The position numbers and the translations under genes were made by a program. Of a stretch of 64,000 nt of DNA, positions 59,721 to 64,000 are shown in pieces. A model generated the notes under the pieces. That model was given only the letters and a program-made list of their open reading frames with translations, had not been told where the DNA came from and did no database searches. How positions within the stretch are numbered: the stretch's first letter is position 1; every line of letters starts with the position of its first letter. The DNA is from Streptomyces collinus (lineage in GTDB: Bacteria; Actinomycetota; Actinomycetes; Streptomycetales; Streptomycetaceae), in contig NZ_CP133771.1 in the NCBI RefSeq assembly GCF_031348265.1, positions 1,798,001 to 1,862,000 on the forward strand, read 5' to 3'.

Positions 59721-60497
59721 ATGACCCTGTTCGTCGGCACGTCCGGGTGGCAGTACAAGGACTGGCGGGACGTCCTGTATCCGTCCGGGCTGCCGATGCG
59801 GCTCTGGCTGGAGGAGTACGCGGGGCACTTCGCCACCGTCGAGATCAACAACGCCTTCTACCGGCTGCCGGCCCGGGAGACCTTCGAGGACTGGCGGGGG
59901 CGGGTGCCCGGGGACTTCGTCGTCGCGGTCAAGGCGAGCCGCTACCTGACCCACATCAAGCGGCTCAAGGACCCCGAGGAGCCGGTGCACCGCCTGATGA
60001 GCCACGCGGCGGGCCTCGGCGACCGTCTCGGCCCGGTCCTGCTCCAGCTCCCGCCCACGCTGCGCGCCGACCCGGGCCTGCTGGACGCGTGCCTGGCCTG
60101 CTTCCCGGCCCCGACCCGGGTGGCGGTCGAGCCGCGCCACGACTCCTGGTGGACCCCGCAGGTCCGCCGCGTCCTGGAGTCCCGGCGTGCCGCCCTGTGC
60201 TGGGCCGACGTCCTGGCCCGCCCGGCCACGCCGCTGTGGCGCACCACCGACTGGGGCTACGTCCGCTTCCACCAGGGCCGCGCCCGGCCCTGGCCCCGCT
60301 ACGGCCGTCGCTCGCTGGCCACCTGGCTCGACCGCATCGCCACGACGTGGTCGGGCGGCGAGGACGTCTTCGCGTACTTCAACAACGACCCGGGCGGCGC
60401 GGCGGTGGAGGACGCGATGGCGTTCGCACGGACGGGGAGGTCGGCGGGGCTGGACATCACGCGGACACCGGAGCGCCTGGCACAGCGGTCCGGTTAG
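59721..60497 (+). CDS. DUF72 (YecE) family protein
   Basis: 258 residues, ATG 59721. The TIM-barrel family start is MTLFVGTSGWQYKDWRDVLYP, followed by FATVEINNAFYRLP, FVVAVKASRYLTHIKRL and VFAYFNNDPGGAAVEDA. DUF72 is widespread and has no agreed biochemical role. It stands 44 bp after the membrane protein gene and just before a convergent GntR gene. Confidence 0.93.
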   Translation: MTLFVGTSGWQYKDWRDVLYPSGLPMRLWLEEYAGHFATVEINNAFYRLPARETFEDWRGRVPGDFVVAVKASRYLTHIKRLKDPEEPVHRLMSHAAGLGDRLGPVLLQLPPTLRADPGLLDACLACFPAPTRVAVEPRHDSWWTPQVRRVLESRRAALCWADVLARPATPLWRTTDWGYVRFHQGRARPWPRYGRRSLATWLDRIATTWSGGEDVFAYFNNDPGGAAVEDAMAFARTGRSAGLDITRTPERLAQRSG

Positions 60498-60504
60498 GAC
60501 TCCC

Positions 60505-60873
60505 CTAGTCCCCGTGCACCGCCCGCAGGGCGTCCCGTACCGCGGCGAGCGCGACGTCCTCGCCCAGCCCGAGCCTTCTGGCCCGCTCCGCGTAGGCCTG
60601 TGCGGCCGATGCCAGTTCGCGGTCCGCCGCCGAGCCGGCGGCGGCCACGAACGTGCCGTTGCGGCCCCGCGTCTCGATCACCCCGTCCGCCTCCAGCGCC
60701 CGGTACGCCTTGGCGACCGTGTTCGCGGCGAGTCCCAGCGACTCGGCCAGTCCCCGCACGGTCGGCAGCCGGTACCCCACCGGCAGCGCACCCGACCGGG
60801 CCTGCTCGGAGATCCGCGCCCGCACCTGCTCGTACGGCGGGGCGCTGTCGTCGATGTCGATCTTCAAGGTCAC
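60505..60873 (-). CDS. Short GntR regulator, YtrA subfamily
   Basis: 122 residues, GTG start at 60873. The winged helix is LPTVRGLAESLGLAANTVAKAYRALEADGVIETRGRNGTFV (about 39-80). Only a short helical tail (RELASAAQAYAERARRLGLGEDVALAAVRDALRAV) follows, the YtrA layout without a large ligand domain. It converges with DUF72 and is divergent from the GNAT gene, so it may repress that gene. Confidence 0.9.
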   Translation of the reverse strand: MTLKIDIDDSAPPYEQVRARISEQARSGALPVGYRLPTVRGLAESLGLAANTVAKAYRALEADGVIETRGRNGTFVAAAGSAADRELASAAQAYAERARRLGLGEDVALAAVRDALRAVHGD

Positions 60874-60944
60874 AGCCCGATTGTCGCGCACCCGACGGAA
60901 AATGAGAGGCACCGAGGACGGGCCCACGCGTAGCGTGCGTCTCC

Positions 60945-61874
60945 ATGACCATGATCGTGCGCGACCTGCGTCCCGACGTCCGAGCCGACGCCGAGGGGTT
61001 CTCCGAGACCCGTCGCCTCGCCCTTCCGTACATGCTCTCCACACCGGAGTCCGTGGTGCACACCCTGACGCACGCGCACCCGGACGCCCACTTCGGGCAG
61101 CTCATCGCCGAGGAGGACGGCGAGATCATCGGCACGGCGCAGATCAGCGTCGCCCACGAAAGCCCGGAGCCCGGCCAGGGCTCCGCCAACATCTACGTGC
61201 GCCCCGGCCACACGGGCCGCGGCGCCGGCTCGCTCCTGCTGCGCACCGCGGAGGAGTGCCTGGGACGGCTGGGCGTCACGAAGCTGTTCACCTGGGTGCT
61301 GGACGAGCCGGACAACCGCGCGTTCGCCGAGCGGCACGGCTTCCGGGCCAGCCGTTCCGCCTGGTTCCTGCGCCTCGACCTGGCGGCCGGGTCCCTGCCG
61401 CCCCGCCAGGACCCGCCGGCGGGCGTCGAGCTGCGCACCGCCGCCGACTTCGCGGACGACCCGCGCCCCGTGTTCGAGCTGGACGCGGAGGCCTCGTCGG
61501 ACGAACCGAGCGACATCGACGTGGACCTGACGGACTACGAGGCCTGGATCGAGGAGACCTGGAAGCAACCGCTCCTGGACCGCGACCTGACCACGATCGC
61601 GGTCGTCGACGGACGCCTCGCCGCCTTCAGCGCGGCGTACACCGACGGCGGCTCCCGTTACGCCACCGCCATGACCGGCACCGCCCGCGCGTTCCGGGGC
61701 CGGGGCCTGGCGAAGCTCGCCAAGAACGACTCCCTGCACCGCGCCCGCGCCGCGGGGTACACGGAGGCGTTCACCGGCAACGACACCGGCAACGAGCCGA
61801 TGATCGCCATCAACAAGTGGTTCGGCTACGAGACCTGCGCGAAGGAAATACGGTATGTCCGCGAACTCGGCTGA
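60945..61874 (+). CDS. Double-domain GNAT N-acetyltransferase
   Basis: 309 residues. The first GNAT domain carries ANIYVRPGHTGRGAGSLLLRTAEE (about 84-107), matching the Q/R-x-x-G-x-G/A acetyl-CoA loop; the second has RAFRGRGLAKLAKNDSLHRARAAG. Tandem GNATs of this size include mycothiol synthase-like enzymes, but the mycothiol synthase family signature is not evident. The substrate is unknown. It overlaps the DUF402 gene by 20 bp. Confidence 0.88.
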   Translation: MTMIVRDLRPDVRADAEGFSETRRLALPYMLSTPESVVHTLTHAHPDAHFGQLIAEEDGEIIGTAQISVAHESPEPGQGSANIYVRPGHTGRGAGSLLLRTAEECLGRLGVTKLFTWVLDEPDNRAFAERHGFRASRSAWFLRLDLAAGSLPPRQDPPAGVELRTAADFADDPRPVFELDAEASSDEPSDIDVDLTDYEAWIEETWKQPLLDRDLTTIAVVDGRLAAFSAAYTDGGSRYATAMTGTARAFRGRGLAKLAKNDSLHRARAAGYTEAFTGNDTGNEPMIAINKWFGYETCAKEIRYVRELG

Positions 61875-62355
61875 CCGGCTCCCGCTCCTGGACGTCGTGC
61901 TCGTCAAGGCGGGCCGTACGAAGATCCGTTACACCGGCGAGCTGCTGACGGACGACGGCACGCGCCTGGCGGTCCGCGCCGCCTGGGCGGGCTCCGGCGT
62001 CCGCGACTTCGGCTTCGTCCGCTTCGAGCCCGGGGACGTCTTCACGGAGTACTACTGGCGCGACCGCTGGTACGCGATCAAGGAGGTCCGCTCCGCCACG
62101 GGCGCGCTGAAGGGCTGGTACTGCGACATCACCCGCCCCGCCGTGCGTTCCGGGCCGGAGCTGGTCGTGGAGGATCTCGACCTGGACCTGTGGCGCTCGG
62201 CGGACGGCCTGGACGTACGGCGCCTGGACGAGGACGAGTTCGCCGAGAGCGGCCTCGCCGAGACGGATCCGGAGGCGGCACGGGCCGCCCTGGCCGCGCT
62301 CGACGAGCTGGAGTCACTCGCCCGCGGCGGCGACTTCACCGCACTCCTGGCCTGA
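61855..62355 (+). CDS. DUF402 domain protein (nucleoside diphosphatase-like)
   Basis: 166 residues. DUF402 core: FTEYYWRDRWYAIKEVRSATGALKGWYCDITRPA, with acidic DLDLDLWRSADG forming a metal site. Related proteins bind Mg2+ and hydrolyse nucleoside di/triphosphates or bind RNA. Start ATG 61855 lies inside the GNAT gene. The 3' end overlaps the convergent methyltransferase gene by 42 bp. Confidence 0.9.
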   Translation: MSANSADRLPLLDVVLVKAGRTKIRYTGELLTDDGTRLAVRAAWAGSGVRDFGFVRFEPGDVFTEYYWRDRWYAIKEVRSATGALKGWYCDITRPAVRSGPELVVEDLDLDLWRSADGLDVRRLDEDEFAESGLAETDPEAARAALAALDELESLARGGDFTALLA

Positions 62356-62946
62356 CGTCCGGACCTGCGCGATCACCGCGTACCGCTCGTCCGTCACCTC
62401 CCTGCCCCACAGCGACGGATCGCCCGACAGCCGCTCCAGGCGCACCGGCGCGGCGACCGGGGCGAGGAGACCGGTGAGCCGCTCCGCCGGTATGCCGACG
62501 GGGGCGGCGCTTCCCCATACGCCCTCGATCAGAACGAGCCGCCCACCCGGCCGCAGCAGGCCGCACCAGTGCCTGAGGGCGCGGCCGGGGTCGGGCAGGG
62601 CCCACAGGACGTGCCGGACGAGCACGGCGTCGAAGCGCTGCTCCCCGACCGGCGGTGCCGCGGCGTCACCGACCAGGAACACCGCGTCACGCCCGGCGAG
62701 TTTCTCCCTGGCGAGCGTCACCATCGCCGCCGAGAGGTCCACGCCCGTCACCCGGTGTCCCTGCTCGGACGCGAGGAGCGACAGGCTTCCGGTGCCGCAG
62801 CCGAGGTCGAGGACGTCTCCCGCCCGGGCGGGCAGCCAGTCGCGCAGCCGCCCGGCCCAGGCACGGCGCACCTCGGGGTCGCGCAGGCCGTGGTCCGGCT
62901 CCTCGTCGAAGGAGGCGGCCTCGGCGTCCCAGTCCACGTTCGTCAT
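62314..62946 (-). CDS. Class I SAM-dependent methyltransferase
   Basis: 210 residues from ATG 62946. Motif I VLDLGCGTGSLSLLASEQG, motif II VTGVDLSAAMV, and a post-I FLVGDAAAPPVGEQRFDAVLVRHVLWALPD are visible. The substrate is unknown. Upstream are two tandem TGTCAGTG motifs, each followed 8 bp later by CAnnnT. The nearer -10-like box ends only 8 bp before the ATG, so a leaderless transcript is possible. Confidence 0.88.
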   Translation of the reverse strand: MTNVDWDAEAASFDEEPDHGLRDPEVRRAWAGRLRDWLPARAGDVLDLGCGTGSLSLLASEQGHRVTGVDLSAAMVTLAREKLAGRDAVFLVGDAAAPPVGEQRFDAVLVRHVLWALPDPGRALRHWCGLLRPGGRLVLIEGVWGSAAPVGIPAERLTGLLAPVAAPVRLERLSGDPSLWGREVTDERYAVIAQVRTSGQECGEVAAAGE

Positions 62947-62953
62947 GGGCCCA

Positions 62954-63002
62954 AGAGTGACACCCGCCACTGACACTCGAATCGTGACTGCCGCCACTGA
63001 CA
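62954..63002 (-). promoter_or_regulatory. Two tandem TGTCAGTG promoter motifs before the methyltransferase gene
   Basis: On the minus strand TGTCAGTG occurs at 63002-62995 and 62975-62968, 27 bp apart. Each has CACGAT or CACTCT exactly 8 bp later. The form matches, apart from one base in the -10, the RecA-independent damage promoter TGTCRGTG-N8-TAnnnT that PafBC uses in mycobacteria (from memory). Confidence 0.55.
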
Positions 63003-63085
63003 GACCAGGAGCGATGAGTAACCCTCCCCCGAAAGGTCTACCTCCGTGAGAACGCGGAACCCGGTAGACCCTTAAGGAGGCAGCC

Positions 63086-63220
63086 ATGCGCCGTGTGACC
63101 GTGCAGAAGCCCCTGAAGAAGACGGACGTCCGCCGGGTCCGCGACGAGGCCGACGAGCGCCCCGCCGGGCGCCCCGAGGTCCGCAAGGACATCGCCCGCA
63201 CGTGGTGGCCGGACGCCTGA
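63086..63220 (+). CDS. 44-residue small protein
   Basis: ATG 63086 with a strong aaggagg 6 bp upstream, ending at TGA 63220. The sequence starts MRRVTVQKPLKKTDVRRVRD and ends RKDIARTWWPDA, with no membrane segment. Dense charge and a Trp-Trp near the end are unusual. It could be a short regulator or a peptide precursor. No modification genes are obvious, apart from the divergent methyltransferase. Confidence 0.6.
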   Translation: MRRVTVQKPLKKTDVRRVRDEADERPAGRPEVRKDIARTWWPDA

Positions 63221-63250
63221 GCGGCCGGTGCCGGTCATGAGACGCACGCC

Positions 63251-63700
63251 TCAGAGCAGCCGCTTGCGGTAGTGGACGCGGTCGTATGGCCCGTCCACGC
63301 GGCGCTCCACCAGTTCGTAGCCGTATCTCGGATAGATCCGCTGGTTCTCCCACATCAGCGCGTTCGTGTACAGCCTGACCTCGGGCAGGCCCAGCGCACG
63401 CGCGTGTGCGTCCACGAAGCGGAGCAGCCGCCGCCCCACTCCCCCGCCGTGCGCGGTGGGGTGGACGGCGATGGTGTCGAGGAAGAGATGGTCCGCGAAC
63501 GCCTCGGCCACGACGAGCCCGGTCACGGGATCGCCCGTCACGAACACCTTGCCCGCGGCCACGTTCGCCGCGTGGTCCTCCTCCATGGGCTGCGGCACGC
63601 GCCCGATGCGCTCGATGTAGGGGCGGAAGGCCGCGTCGATCACCTCCGCGACGACCGGTACGTCGGCGGCCCCGGCCGGCCGGATCTCCTCGTCTGCCAT
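63251..63700 (-). CDS. GNAT family N-acetyltransferase
   Basis: 149 residues from ATG 63700 (MADEEIRPAG). Single GNAT domain: VFVTGDPVTGLVVAEAF, DTIAVHPTAHGGGVGRRLLRFVD (acetyl-CoA loop) and LYTNALMWENQRIYPRYGYE. The last motif is frequent in ribosomal-protein or small-amine acetyltransferases, but the substrate is unknown. It is convergent with the small protein gene. Confidence 0.9.
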   Translation of the reverse strand: MADEEIRPAGAADVPVVAEVIDAAFRPYIERIGRVPQPMEEDHAANVAAGKVFVTGDPVTGLVVAEAFADHLFLDTIAVHPTAHGGGVGRRLLRFVDAHARALGLPEVRLYTNALMWENQRIYPRYGYELVERRVDGPYDRVHYRKRLL

Positions 63701-63880
63701 TCCGTGACGGTACCTACCTGATGCCAGTCCGAACACTCCCTTAAGCGGGCCATAAGGATCTCCTCCACCCGCCCTCAGCAGGCGATTTCACGGTTTTCAG
63801 GGGCTAGCTTCGGATCACCCCACGGGATCCGGCCCACCCGGGCACGGACCTGTCCCATGAACCGTTCGAGGAGTTCCCGC

Positions 63881-64000
63881 ATGACCGCACGTCGCCAGGT
63901 GGCCACCGTCGCAGCCCTCGGCAGCCTCCCGCTCGCCCTGACCGCGCTGACCGCCGCCCCGGCCGCCGCGCACGGTTCGATGGGCGACCCGGTCAGCCGG
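63881..64000 (+). CDS. Start of an AA10 lytic polysaccharide monooxygenase (cut by window end)
   Basis: The first 40 codons are visible, ATG 63881 after gaggag. The signal peptide VATVAALGSLPLALTALTAA ends at PAAA, so the mature protein would start at HGSMGDPVSR. An N-terminal His is required for the copper-binding histidine brace, and HGSMGDPVSR is typical of AA10 (chitin- or cellulose-active) enzymes. The catalytic domain lies beyond the window. Confidence 0.8.
   Translation, partial: MTARRQVATVAALGSLPLALTALTAAPAAAHGSMGDPVSR

Noticed and set aside
1-64000. tRNA/rRNA genes, CRISPR arrays, prophage and complete insertion sequences
   Set aside because: No cloverleaf with CCA-type end, no spaced identical repeats of CRISPR size, no integrase, transposase or phage structural genes were found in reading both strands.

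Overview
The window is a high-GC actinobacterial chromosome segment, almost certainly Streptomyces. The evidence is strong third-position GC in every real gene, GTG/TTG starts with GGAGG-type ribosome sites, many TetR/GntR regulators, secreted hydrolases with long Ala-rich signal peptides, and typical Streptomyces intergenic repeats. From memory, soxR, a TetR gene, hmgA and an SGNH lipase lie in the same order here as around SCO1697-SCO1725 of S. coelicolor; this was not checked by search. I see no rRNA, tRNA, CRISPR array, complete insertion sequence or secondary-metabolite cluster.

Left part (1-8.3 kb): a truncated NUDIX-like gene, two DUF202 membrane proteins with a broken duplicate between them, an NADPH:quinone-type oxidoreductase, a phosphotransferase/acyl-CoA dehydrogenase pair, and a three-gene signalling operon. 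That operon encodes a SpoIIE-type phosphatase, a cobalamin-binding protein carrying the CarH light-sensor signature, and a STAS anti-sigma antagonist. It is the most interesting system in the window.

Lipid/acyl-CoA and aldehyde metabolism (8.2-31 kb): TetR, FadD-like ligase, SDR, MaoC hydratase, a second acyl-CoA dehydrogenase, and Zn-alcohol plus aldehyde dehydrogenases. Interspersed are a DUF1343 muramidase-like protein, an alpha/beta hydrolase, a penicillin-acylase-type secreted enzyme, a BKACE enzyme, soxR, transporters and an orphan sugar-ABC ATPase. At least three sets of recurring palindromes tie scattered promoters together, suggesting small TetR regulons.

Middle (31-45 kb): a sortase remnant, an MFS protein with a CitMHS citrate transporter, a molybdopterin oxidoreductase with TetR and lipoprotein genes, hmgA (homogentisate dioxygenase), a GntR regulator, an orphan type ISP specificity domain, and a TetR-controlled ABC-2 exporter whose second operator lies inside the ATPase gene.

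Right part (44-64 kb): an ECF sigma/anti-sigma pair facing a DUF4331-TPR-NicO metal-transporter operon, a membrane Ser/Thr kinase, an SGNH lipase, a secreted subtilase, a GT2-GT2-deacetylase cell-surface polysaccharide operon, an AAA ATPase, and DUF72, GntR/GNAT and DUF402 genes. Then come a methyltransferase with tandem DNA-damage-like promoter motifs, a 44-residue small protein, another GNAT, and the start of an AA10 lytic polysaccharide monooxygenase cut by the window edge.
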